DNA from: Istiophorus platypterus
Taxonomy: Eukaryota > Chordata > Actinopteri > Istiophoriformes > Istiophoridae
DNA: 64,000 nt
Direction: 5' to 3'
Assembly: GCA_016859345.1 (NCBI GenBank)
Contig: CM029119.1
Span: forward strand, 1,960,109-2,024,108
Positions 13,440 to 31,550 of the stretch are shown piece after piece; the first letter of the stretch is position 1; every line of letters begins with the position of its first letter. The notes below the pieces were generated by a model. The model was not told the DNA's origin, did no database searches, and saw only the letters and a list, made by a program, of their open reading frames with translations. The translations under genes were made by a program, and so were the position numbers.

Positions 13440-14960
13440 TATATAGTTATAACTTTATTTTAAATGCACTTTTCAAAACATAGTTACATAGTGCTTTACA
13501 GAACAAGATAAATTACACACAATGAAAAATAATAATATGACTAAAACATGGAGCAATATAAAAACAACAGGGACATAAATAAATAAAACATAGAACATAG
13601 ACCTAATGAAACAGAGTGTAAATTTAAAAAAAAAGGTAAAAATAGATGAGCAATTCGTTTACTAAAGAAAAGTCTTCCTGTAGAAGTAAATTTTGAATGA
13701 GGGCAGTTTGCTAACAAACGTTCCTCAAGAGTTCCACAACTATGGGGCTATAACAGGACATCTGGTTTCCATTTCTAGCGAGGCAGACTGTGGGAAGAGT
13801 TAGGGGGGTACTGAGGTACATAGGCAGCGGCTAGGCTCATAGGTCATATCTATGATGTAGGTAGGAGCAAGGCAATGTAGGGCTTTAAGTGTGATTAGTA
13901 AAAGTTTAAAATCAATTCCATATCTAACAGGTAGCCAGTCTAGAGTAGAGAGAATGGGCATGATATGGTTCTTGACTCTCGAAATTTGAAAAAAGTCTGG
14001 CAGCCAAATTTTGAACAAGCTAAAGGTGGAAGATGGTCTTTTGGCTGAGTTTACAGGAAATTACTATAATCCAGACATGATGAGATGAAAGCATGGATGT
14101 CTTTTTGAAGGTGCATTTCAGATTTTAAAAAATGTTTAACTTTTACAAACTTCCAAAGTTTGAGGGAGCATGATTGCACTACCTTTGTGATATAGATGTT
14201 GGAAAAAAGTACAGCGTCAAAGATCACACCCTAATTGTGGGCGAAATGTCTGACAATGGAGGACAAGTTCCTAAAATTCTTTTCAAGTCAAAGGTCAAAT
14301 TATGAGCCTGAATAACAGGACCTCAGATTTCTACTCAGCATACTGGAGGAGGTTTTGTGACATCCAGCACTTGATATCAGGGAGAAAGGTCATAACTTGT
14401 GAATTTTTATTGCTACTAGTCAGTGGAACATAAAGCTGGATGTTGTCATCATAATAGTGAAAATTAACATTATGCCTATGGATTATCTCATCCAGAGGGA
14501 GCATATGTAGCATAAATATCACTGGACTCAAATTAAGCAAAAAATCTGAAATTGAACCAGCCCCAGCATCAGCACTGAGCAGTAAGTAATCCGTAATTTT
14601 AATAAGAGCAGGTTCTGTTCTCTGCTGGGCAGGGAATGTCTGATTGAAATTTCTCAAAAACACTACCAGATAAGTAATAACAGATATGATGTTAAATAAA
14701 GGAGGTAAGTTTGAAATTGGTCCAAAATTGTTGAAAACTAAGAGGGAGTGGAAGTGTGGGCTTCATCAGAAGAGGCTAAACTATTGCATGTTTAAAAGCA
14801 GATGGAACAGAGCCAGTGGACAGTAAGCAGATGATAAAAGTGCACATTTGGGGGCCAAATAGGGTTGATTTTATATGTATCGACACAATGAGAACCTATT
14901 AGCTGTTCATTTTACATAATGAGTCCTTTTGAAGGCTTTTGAAGTACTCGCTTTTTAAAA
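13440..14960 (-). mobile_element. L2-type LINE reverse transcriptase fragment (antisense)
   Basis: Read on the minus strand, 14663-14331 encodes the reverse transcriptase block with MLPLDEIIHRHNVNFHYYDD, where the catalytic Y(A/V)DD motif appears as YYDD, followed by WMSQNLLQ. After it, in the correct order, come an SCLDYSNFL-like segment (about 14090-14060) and the C-terminal PILSTLDWLPVRYGIDFKLL block (about 13960-13900). The adjoining stretch near 13450-13510 looks like the 3' tail. Stops and frameshifts make it non-functional. Edges are approximate. Confidence 0.75.
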
Positions 14961-15059
14961 AATTGTTATATGTTGTTGTTTTAACTGCTGGCTGGGTAAA
15001 GAAGCTTGAAATTTGCAAACAAAACATAAAGAAACATTCAGCGAGTCTGAAATAGAGCA

Positions 15060-15324
15060 ACATCAGAAGTAATAGTAGGCACGTGTCATTGCCATTTCTA
15101 TATTCCCCGCAATCCCAATTGTAATGTTCAGAACTTCATCTCCCGTGATCCACTTCGGAGGACCGACCGTAAACAGAAGCAGGCGGAAACAAAGGAGGTC
15201 TTATTAAAACACAAACACATCCCGGTGGAGGTACTCAGGGAACAAACTACAGCTATTGACCTCGCAAGCAGTACAACTGAGTTTGAGAATAAGGCGTGAG
15301 TTGAAGTGAACAGCATCAGTCAAC
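15060..15324 (+). promoter_or_regulatory. ube2d1: ube2d1 promoter and 5' UTR
   Basis: The region immediately upstream of the ube2d1 start is GC-rich relative to its surroundings. A segment at 15133-15151 (acttcatctcccgtgatcc) resembles the ZNF143/SBF element common in vertebrate housekeeping promoters. No TATA box is evident. The transcription start is not determined. Confidence 0.45.
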
Positions 15325-22201
<6,877 letters not shown>

Positions 22202-23125
22202 AGAGAAAGACATCAAAGAGAAAAAACACGTTGAATTTTTTCTTTTTCCGTCCTTTTTTAAAGTCACAACACACTGTAAATTATAGTACGGAATCATTAA
22301 GTAATCTTTGGTTACTTCCATCAAACTGTAATGTCATAGTTATTAATCTTCTACCATGACATATACATTATTTGTTTTTTGAAAGAAAGCAGAGGGTTTT
22401 ACTTGAAAGCGAAAGAGAGAGGTTTTCTTCAGTCATTTAAAGGATATCTTGACTTTTAAAAATTTTGCACATTTTTTTTTATCCCAGCTTCAGTCTCTGC
22501 TGCGTCCATCAACAGCCATCAACATTGAACCATGGGAATGTTGAAGCGTGAATACCAAATATTTAAGCCCCTAATTCTGACACGTCCTTAAAACAAAAAA
22601 ATACTGACATCAAAATCGCCTTTTAACATTCATGTAGTGGGTGGTTGAGGTTCTTGTTGAGTCCATATGCATGGTGTTGCAGATGAAGTTGAATAAAAGA
22701 ATGTATTGTTGCAGTTCCCCTGAAAATGGGAGCTATCAAAAGTTATGTATTAATGTGTTCTTCATCCATTGTTGTTATTATTGTTATTATTATTATTATT
22801 ATTATTAACTGTATAGTATTAAAATCCTCTGGAACTAATGTAATTGTTTTAAAATATGTCATTAAAACAATGTACTCTTTTCCCCTGGGAATAGCTGTGA
22901 TGGTGGGTTTTTGGTTGGATTTACACAGGCACAGAGATCAGATTTTTTTATCCATTGAAATGTGTACCTAATGGTTGAATGTGTTCTTCTGTATGATCTC
23001 CAGTATATCTGTATATCCATTTATGCTGCAGAGGGTGAAAATCCCATTTTCTGTTCCTGTGTAAACAGTCTCTCACTTGTGTCTTTTAGGCCTGTGTGGC
23101 GCCTTTTGTACTGAATTAAAGAATG
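22202..23125 (+). other. ube2d1: ube2d1 3' UTR
   Basis: Downstream of the TAA stop, AATAAA occurs at 22692-22697 and an ATTAAA variant near 23115. Either could direct polyadenylation, giving UTRs of roughly 0.5 or 0.9 kb. A short (ATT)n run lies at about 22780-22806. Confidence 0.55.
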
Positions 23126-24314
23126 GTATGTTTTTTTTATCATGAAACTATGGTCTAGCTCAGTTTTTATCAGTGTGATTAATGTTGATTCATGGAATGG
23201 CAGTTTGTATCTTTATGTGATCTTGTTCTCTTGACAAGGTTGACTAATTTAGGGATTATATTGTTTGGTAATAATGTGGTATAATTCAGGGGTTACAACC
23301 ACTTAGATCGCGGTATACTCAAATGGTAGGAAAAGAGATAGTAAACAATAATCATTGCCAAAAGATGTGAAGAACAATAGCCTTTATGTAGGGATGGGGA
23401 GTGTCATAATTATGCAGCATAAAAGCAAACTTAAATAGTCTTAACACTAGATTTGGAAAGGGTCTCGACTATAAGGCCTCTGTCACATCAGTTGAAATTG
23501 TGGTTTAACAGTGAATATTCTGAAACCATTTTCAGTTAAATTAACACATATCCCTTAGTCTAGAAATTTCAAGGCCCCTGGACAGGTGTGTGCTCTACCT
23601 GGTTGGCAGAGTCTGGGCAAAGTTATTACGTCACAGTGTGGGCTCCGTTTGAAAAGATGATGATGTGTAGACTAGGTTGGCAGAGCAGACAGCAATTCAC
23701 ACATGCAATGCGGCTGAAAAATTGCAGTAAAAACAAACTAGACCCACAAATAGCTGCAAATAAGTGAATACAGACTATATTTACAGTTAAGATTACAGTC
23801 TATTTAATATCCCCCTTGAATGAATGCAGACCAGTTTCTTCTTACTTTACCATGAGCTAACAAGTGGCGGAACAAATGTTTAGTATAATAAATTAGTTTG
23901 ACTAATTTCCATTTTCTTCCTACTTGTAACTACAGAAGTAGTGAAACAGATAATGAGGGTTTTAAGTGTTCATGCTAATAGAGACAGGCCGGTTTTAGTG
24001 CTTTCATTTCATATAGTTTTAGGATTACTTCACAAAATGATTCCCATATTGAGCAAAGTTTCACTTAGTAAATAAACGAAGAAAGGAACCGCGACAGAAC
24101 CGATTTACTGCTTCTGGACCACCTGACTGTGCTGAGAACCAAGCGCAGATATACGAATGTTATGAGCCCTTTGCTGCTTTGGGTTTCCACCGTATCAAAA
24201 CGTCTTTGTACTTGTACCAAAAGATGCTAAAAACCAGGGCAGAGATGGAGACGGTGTCTTCCCTTTATCGAGATGAGGATGATCCTTTTCTGATCTCGAT
24301 AACGATTCAATGAG

Positions 24315-24550
24315 ACGAAGAGGAGCGGAGCGGAAGCGGAAGCGGAAGTAGACGGCTTCGACCATTTCCCACGATGCACCGGGAGAGACTGAAGGCGCCT
24401 TGCTTTTCGTGCATGTCAACAAGGAGGATGAGGAGGCTCCGCTTCATTTAGAACAGCTAATACATGAATATTATACCACGCTGTCTTTGTAGGACAACAC
24501 GCCGTCTCTCATTCTCCATTTAACGGCCTCGTGTGCTGGTTAATATCGAC
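24315..24550 (+). promoter_or_regulatory. tfam: tfam promoter with tandem ETS/NRF-2-type sites
   Basis: Three CGGAAG motifs lie head to tail at 24331-24336, 24337-24342 and 24343-24348, the last reading GCGGAAGTAG. GGAA cores of this kind bind ETS factors such as GABP (NRF-2), which is an established activator of mammalian TFAM. Just downstream, tttcccacgatgcac (24365-24379) resembles the 3' half of a ZNF143/SBF site. Function in this species is inferred from motif and position. Confidence 0.55.
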
Positions 24551-27500
24551 ATGGCTCCGTTCAGCGTGTTAACAGCAAGCGTTAGCCTGCTGGCTAAGTC
24601 CTTCAGTGTCTTGTCCTGCTCAAGCACTCTGGCAAGGTAGCTAACGCTAAGTGTCTGTATGAGCTAGCTGGAGTTGTAGCAGGGCTACGTTAGCCAGCTA
24701 GCTCTGGCTTTCTCTCTCGGCTTTCAGCTGCAGTTCGGCACAAACTTGTGATTTTATAAACGAGAGACATTAATGGAAAAAAAAGTAATAAGTGAACTAC
24801 TTAACGACCCCATGTCAGCTGTGTGTGAATAACCAGTCAGTCAGTCCATTTTTAATAGCAGGTCCTGCTGTATCCAGAGAGCTTTGAACGATTGGAGCTT
24901 CTAGGGTGTTTAAATACAGGGTGTTTGTGTGTTAACAGCACGGATGGCGTGTGGAACCGTACTAAAAAGGGACTTTTTACATTTAAAGTAAAGCAGGTAC
25001 TTTTAGGGCCAGTGATGGCCGGGAATTAAAAATAAATCCCTAAGCACGTGCAGCAGATTTTCTTGCGGTTTTCTCTGATAGAGCCTGACTGAAGGTCACA
25101 ACACACAGATGATCCAGTAGTCTGGACTTTATGTAAACACAACAAAAAGTTCTTTCCACGGTGGATTTTAGTGACTAATGATTGTATGAGCGTGAAGGAA
25201 GTGAACATTTATCAAAAGCTGAACATTAGTTTAAAAAGCGATGTTTGTAATAGTGTGTTATTTTGCTCTTGAGGAGACACCATCAAATTGCAACATTTGT
25301 GAATGGAGTTTCACAAGGATATTCAGATGTTTCTCTGCATAATATATTTATGTCTATGTGTACACACGCATTCTCTAGATGTACCAGTGCATACATCAGC
25401 CCAGTGAAATGTCTGACTTCTCAGGCATGTGGTCCTCCAAAGAGACCTCTGAACGGATACATGAGATATGTTCTGGAACAGAAGCCAATCATAATCAGAC
25501 AAAACCCAGGTAAATCTTCAACACTTGATACTTGTAGGAGGCAGCTTGACATATTGATTTCATAAATTTGCTGCACTAATAGGGCAATAACAGCTTGTAG
25601 AACTTAACAATAAGCAGTGTGAAGGAAGTGTATTAAAGTCAGTTGAAATGTTATTTCACAGTGTGTGCCTGGGATGGATCAATCAGATTTTTTTTCACCC
25701 TTATATCAAGGACTCAGAATGTAGAAGTCTGATTTTATGTCATCTTGTAATTTTTGTCTTTAGAAATCAAATCGGTGGATATCATCAGGAAGATCGCCCA
25801 GCAGTGGAGAACCATGAGCCCAGAAGAGAAACAGGTATTTGCATCCCTTACTCATTGGACAGTATAAATTTTACAGTCTGCTTCTAGTCTGTCCTAGTGT
25901 TAGTATTGCCCTAAGTGCATACATTGTAAGCAGAGGCAAATGTATCACATCACAAATAAACTCTTTGATACAGACTAAGTGTAAGAAACATACAAAAGGT
26001 CTTCTGTTTTCTTAAGCTCTCTCTTTATGAAACTGTTGTGTCGTCAAAAAGTTTTTTTTTCTCTCTCCTGTAGCCATTTGAGGAGGCCTCTCTGCAGGCT
26101 AGGCAGCACTTTAAGGTGGAATTCGAGCGCTACCAGGCTCAGCTGACCCCAGAACAGGTGACGCAACAGGCCCTGGAGAAGAGGCAGAGGATGGCTAAGA
26201 GGAAAGCCATCCGCAAGAAAAGGGTAAGATACATTGATGATAGATAGGACAAAGGTCAAGACCAGGGTGCTCTGTTGTCAAGAGCCTCAAGCTATATTTC
26301 CATTTTCATTTAATTTCTCTAAGAATTAAATCTTAATATCTAAATTTTGTAAAAGTTTGACTTTGCTGATACAATATTGTACCTTTTATCTCATCAGCGA
26401 TCTGATAGCTAAACCCTGTTTACATCAGCATTGTTGAACAATAACTATGGGTCCTCCCTGTGCATGATCCAGGAGTTAACCAACCTGGGGAAGCCCAAAC
26501 GTCCTCGTACTCCATTCAACATCTTTATGTCAGAGCACTTTGAGGAGGCCAGAGGAACCACCACACAGGTAAATAACCACAGCACCATGACATGACATTT
26601 AAATGGAGGGGTCTTTCTTTTAATTTAAGATGTTATTGAATAATCACTGTAGTGGCTGCATCCTTTACAAGGAAAAACTACTCTGTCAGAGGAGAATTCC
26701 CCCTCCCAACACAGAGGGGAATCATTGTATAGTGATGGCAACTGGCAGGAGCATGTCTCTTGGTGTTCCTTGTTACAGTGTAGCTCAACATGTACTGATA
26801 GCGCTCCGCTGTCTGACGAGCAGGTGGTGGAGCGAATGCCAGATGCCGCTCCAAGGGCTCTAGAGAAGCACAGAGCCAGGATCCTTGGTCAGTTTTTTTT
26901 CAAGAATATTGCACTGGCCACAACAGACTGGTAAAAGACATTAAAGGGCCTAAGCTTCCACAAGAAGCAGTCTCTCTCTCCAAGAATGGAAGTGATGTTT
27001 AACATAGTCTTGGTCCTGGGTCCTGGTCCAATTGATGGTTAACATGACATTTAACTGGGATACATATGATCATGTGCTCGTATTGCAATAGAGAATTTCC
27101 ATGGCTTTGCGCAACAGTTTTTGATACAATGTTTCTGCTGATGTTCACTCAGGCAAAGATGAAGTCACTATTGGAAGACTGGAGAAATCTGTTCAGGCAT
27201 CAGAAACAGGTCGGCCACATAGACATTACTTTACGTTATTCTTGTACATATAAGGCCTTCATGCAGATGTTCTGTGTTTGTTCCACATCTTAGGTCTACA
27301 CACAGCTGGCAGAGGATGACAAAATTCGCTATAAGAATGAGATGAAGTCGTGGGAGGACCATATGGTGGAGATTGGACGAGAAGACCTGATCCGAGAGCA
27401 GACCATGTCTGCCAAGAAAACACCTGCTGCTCAAACTCAAGCAGCAAAGACAGGAGCAAAGAAAGCTAAAGCCAAAGTGAAGCAGGCCACCGCTAAAGGA

Positions 27501-27572
27501 AAGTCAAAAACAACTAGGAAGACAATGAAAAGTAGCCCAGCAAAAACTGTCAGGACTACCAAGAAGGCATAG
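24551..27572 (+). CDS. tfam: Mitochondrial transcription factor A
   Basis: TFAM packages mitochondrial DNA and bends promoter DNA to start mitochondrial transcription. Exons: 24551-24636, 25379-25509, 25764-25834, 26074-26223, 26473-26568, 27153-27209 and 27294-27572, all in phase, 289 aa. Residues 1 to about 45 form a Ser/Leu/Arg-containing, acid-free presequence (MAPFSVLTASVSLLAKSF...). HMG box A spans about 48-118 (PPKRPLNGYMRY ... IAQQWRTMSPEEK), a Lys/Arg-rich linker follows at about 127-146, and HMG box B spans about 152-226 (GKPKRPRTPFNIFMSEHF ... NEMKSWEDHMVEIGR). The tail after residue 227 is about 60 residues long, far longer than the human tail, and is rich in Lys, Ala and Thr. The exon 2 start was set by phase and by the TTCTCTAG acceptor. 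The ube2d1-tfam order matches human 10q21. Confidence 0.95.
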
Positions 27573-29331
27573 GATGTGTGTATCTACTGGGTGTAGAGGG
27601 AAAAAGAGTGTTCATGACAAGTTTCCAGTTGTCATTATCGCTTATCAGGTTAACAGGGCAAACTTTTCATGGCATTCAGACAGATCAATATCATTTCAAA
27701 ATACCACAGTAAGGCCTCTGTTCCGTGACATTGGCACCCAGTGAGCCCTGAAAGCAGGATTTCACCAGGTGCAGTGAGTTTTATCTCATGCACTCTACGA
27801 ATACACACCCTGACATTGAACGGTTGAATGATGTGGAGTGTCACTGTTCCAGATTGAAAAAAGTGAGTTACTTGATTAAAATGTAATGGCTTTAAAGACT
27901 TGGGCAGGTGAGTGATCTATTAAAGTAACTACAGGTGGTGCAGGTACTGTTGTCTGTCTGCAGTGTTTAAAAGTTTCAATAGCCCTTCTTGTAACCACGG
28001 TAAACTTGGAAGTTAATATAAAAGCTACTGTTGCCGTCCGAAGAACAATCTCACTTTTCCATTTTAACTATTGCATACAGAGTGTTAATGTAAAGATCGA
28101 GTCTGGTGTGAGTCTAAATGTTTCTCGTCAACATTCATGAAAAGTCTGAAATGTAGTGTTAGTCTGTCTCTCAAAATTTCCTGACTTCTCTGTCTGCCTG
28201 AGCACCGAGCCGTTTGGTTCTTACTGAAGGTGGAACTCTTTAAAAACACCTCACAAAGTTAAATTTCTGAAAATGGTTAAGTAAACTCCCTTAAACAACT
28301 GGATGCTGTAATTTTTAACAGAAAGGTAGAAATGCATCAATGCACATCTGATGCTGTTAGTGAGTGTTTGTGGCAGCAGGACTGTGTGTGTGTGGGACTA
28401 AGTCAGATTAAACTTCAGTGTGTGTTGATGGTGATGAAGGAACATATCACCACGTGCAACAGTGTGAATCACTGATGTGTTTTAATAGTTTTTGGAAACA
28501 ATGGAGTTTTATGCCATGAATTACTACAGACAGCATAGGGAAGTCAAAGTGTTGAGAGATAGACTTAACTTTTCTGTTTAGTTATGGGATTTGTTGACAA
28601 CAGAAGTATTTGAGAATAACCACAGCCTTCTCTTTACAGTGGAAGTGTGCACTCCACAGTGTAGATTCTTGGCCAGTTTTTAGAAAATTGTTACTGTGAG
28701 AAAGTAACAAGACAGTACCACAGTTCCCATGAATGCAAGCTGATTGAAATTTTTGTATCATCACTGTTATCAGTATAGCATAAGCTTGTACAGTCATAAT
28801 CTCAAACTGTGAAATCCTGCTATTTGTCATTTATGGGACATGTAAAATTATTCACTGACATTTTGGTTTTCAAACACAAAATGTTCCAAGTTATGCATCG
28901 TTCCGGGCCAGCTGTAAATGAGATGCTTTTTGTTCCATTAACAACTTTAAAAACCTGTAACGGTTCATAATAAAATTAGCTTTCTTCTTTGCAACTGCAT
29001 CCAAATAATTCTGTTTAGCTTGCATAAAGGGTAATTCTCCCATCAAAAGCCAAGTGAAAAAAATCAGTTTGTCCTGAATATACTGCATGAAGTCATGAGC
29101 CACTCAGTTATGTCACAAAAAACATCCTTTATGCTCAGAGAATTTCTGCCGATGTTCATTATTGATCATGAAAGCCAGATTCTTTCTGGTCGTCATGTTA
29201 GTTAAGTCACGCATATGGTAATGATGAACAGCATACTTTGAGTATGGATAGTTCTTTTTGCTTGTATTTAGTGCTGCCATTTTCAGACATTAACCACAGT
29301 TTTTCTTTGTATTATGTATTTACTGAATAAA
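27573..29331 (+). other. tfam: tfam 3' UTR and flank
   Basis: No further exon is visible. An AATAAA at 29326-29331 is a candidate distal polyadenylation signal, which would make a long 3' UTR of about 1.75 kb. Shorter transcripts are possible and the true end is not resolved. Confidence 0.4.
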
Positions 29332-31484
29332 CATCTACATACACTTTTTAAAATAATGACCTTTTATATTCCCTAAAAAAATTCCACATGAAAGCCACAA
29401 AGTTAACAGGAATACACTGTAAAAAAAATAGCAACAGAGGTCACATTCTCTCTACTGCACAATCCTCGAAGTCCAATTTTTCTCTTCTCAATATTAAGCA
29501 TTTCCAGTACAGTGAAAGGTAAGTCAGATGTCATTAAGTAGTGAGACTGATATTCAGATCAGTGACCTCGATCAATTGTTGACACTTTAGAGGCTAAAAT
29601 CTTTTTGTGTCAGACAAAAAAACCTTTAATAACCAATTCTGTTGTTTAAATTACAGCTTATTCAATTAATAATTTCGACTACATTAATTGGTTCTATGAT
29701 ATCACAGTATGACTTTGCTGAAATTCCATAAACAGTATAATTAAATTATTGCCCAGCATCAGTTCTGATATTACAGAGGCAATACTTTCACTTCTCTGCG
29801 GGAGAGTGAGAAAAATCCAGCATTTAACTGTTTTTGTTTGCTTTTGCTGTCCGAGGTAAACATGAACGACTTCATTTATGTTGTTTTAAGTGCAGTATTT
29901 TCAGTGAAGAGTACTTAAAACCAAGCTCAAAAGTTTTGTTTCATAATGTCTTCTGGGTGAAAGTTTACCTGCTGCACCAGTATCTACGGCCAACAATAAC
30001 AGGCTGTACTGACAAAGTCTTGACCTGACTGTAAAGTGCCTTGAGATCATGTATGTTATGACTTGGTGGGCTATATACTGTAAATAAAACTGAACTGAAA
30101 ACTTATAGAGTTTATTTGCATAGCATTTCTCAAAACCAGTGTAAAAAGGGTTTTACACATAGAAAATAAAAACAAAGATTCAGAGACAAAACTAAGGCAG
30201 AAAAACAGTCATTTCCCCTAGAGCTGCATTCATTTACACTCAAGATTAGATTCAAGACTCTAAAAGGGGTACTGTATTATAAAAGATTTGACAGCCACAT
30301 TGAAATTTTTCAGGATTAAATTATTTGAAAGGGCACTCAGAAAGTGTGATAAAAATGTTTGAAAGTAAATAGAAGTTTGAAATATGGTCTTTAGTTAATA
30401 TAAAAACATAATACTAACCAGGTCAGCAACATCTGGATTTATAGTTGCTGGTAAGATGCTCTATTTGTAAAAGTCTGTGAGAGAATATGAAACATTAGCT
30501 AATGATGTGAAATCAAAAATCAAGCTGACAGAACAAACTACAGAAAACTACATAAAACTACATAACTACAGAAAACACTAAACGTTAAAAATTCTATACA
30601 AATCACTTACATTATTAATGCGCTAACAGTGGTTGAGCAGTGCATTTACAAGTCTCCAACTGGCTTCATATATGTGCCACAATACTTCAAACAATCCATG
30701 TATCATCTGTGTTGAGTTTTGGTGGATGTCATAACAAAAACAGGTGAACCAATAAATAACAACAGTTATCTCAATATCACTCTGTTATATTCATCTGTAT
30801 TTTCTAAAACTTAAGTTATGAAAGCATAAAATACAGGCACTCAGTTATTTTGTTGGATAAAAGTCCAGATCCTCAGTCACATGATTACAAGGAGTTGTAT
30901 ATGGGGGACAATGATAACCTGTCACTGTCCACTTTGATCTCTCTGTGATTGTCCACCGAATCCTGGTAAGAGAACTTTGACCTCTTCCAAATGCTGTAAT
31001 GCATCAGCTACGTGTTGTAGCTCATGTTCTGAAGCTCATAATCATGTCGGCTGCTGTGTTGGTGATCTTCTCTCAGTGAGAAGTCACCCAACTATAAATG
31101 GGTAATCAGTGCTCAGGTAACAATATAAGACTGAGTCCTTATGGGTAACTGGGTTGAGTCTGACACCAGGCATTTATACCATGTCACAATTTTCATCTTT
31201 CCAAAAAACATCAAAACATCTCCCCTGGCAGTATCTTCACACCTGAGAGAGTAACAAAATAATTCAAATTCTTGATTGTTTTACTAGCACAGGATTTTTA
31301 AAACCATGATTTATTTAAAAATTTTCACAGGTTAAAAATAATAAGAATGGGTGAAGGAACTAGCTTCACTCAAAGCATAGATGAGGAGATTTAGACTACT
31401 TGTCATTTGTCTGCAGAGCAGCCATTCCGTGCCATGACCAAACGTGGCATCAGATCAGAAATACCACAGAATTAAAAATTAATC
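29332..31484. other. Convergent intergenic region between tfam and polr3d
   Basis: AT-rich sequence without a recognisable gene. About 30030-30100 carries a LINE-like 3' tail ending in cctgactgtaaagtgccttg and aataaaactgaactgaa, similar to the L2-type tails elsewhere in the window. It sits between two genes transcribed towards each other. Confidence 0.5.
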
Positions 31485-31490
31485 TTTATT
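31485..31490 (-). terminator. polr3d: polr3d polyadenylation signal
   Basis: AATAAA on the minus strand, 60 bases after the polr3d stop codon. It implies a very short 3' UTR. Confidence 0.6.
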
Positions 31491-31550
31491 TGTCAGCAAA
31501 TCTATAACTTTCAGATCTGTTGGGTCTCTGTGCAGTAGACAAGAACATGA

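Noticed and set aside
8123..15060. cisd1, expected between ipmk and ube2d1 from mammalian gene order
   Set aside because: No frame on either strand shows the CDGSH iron-sulphur motif or the KAVYCRCWRSKKFP block, so it is not called.
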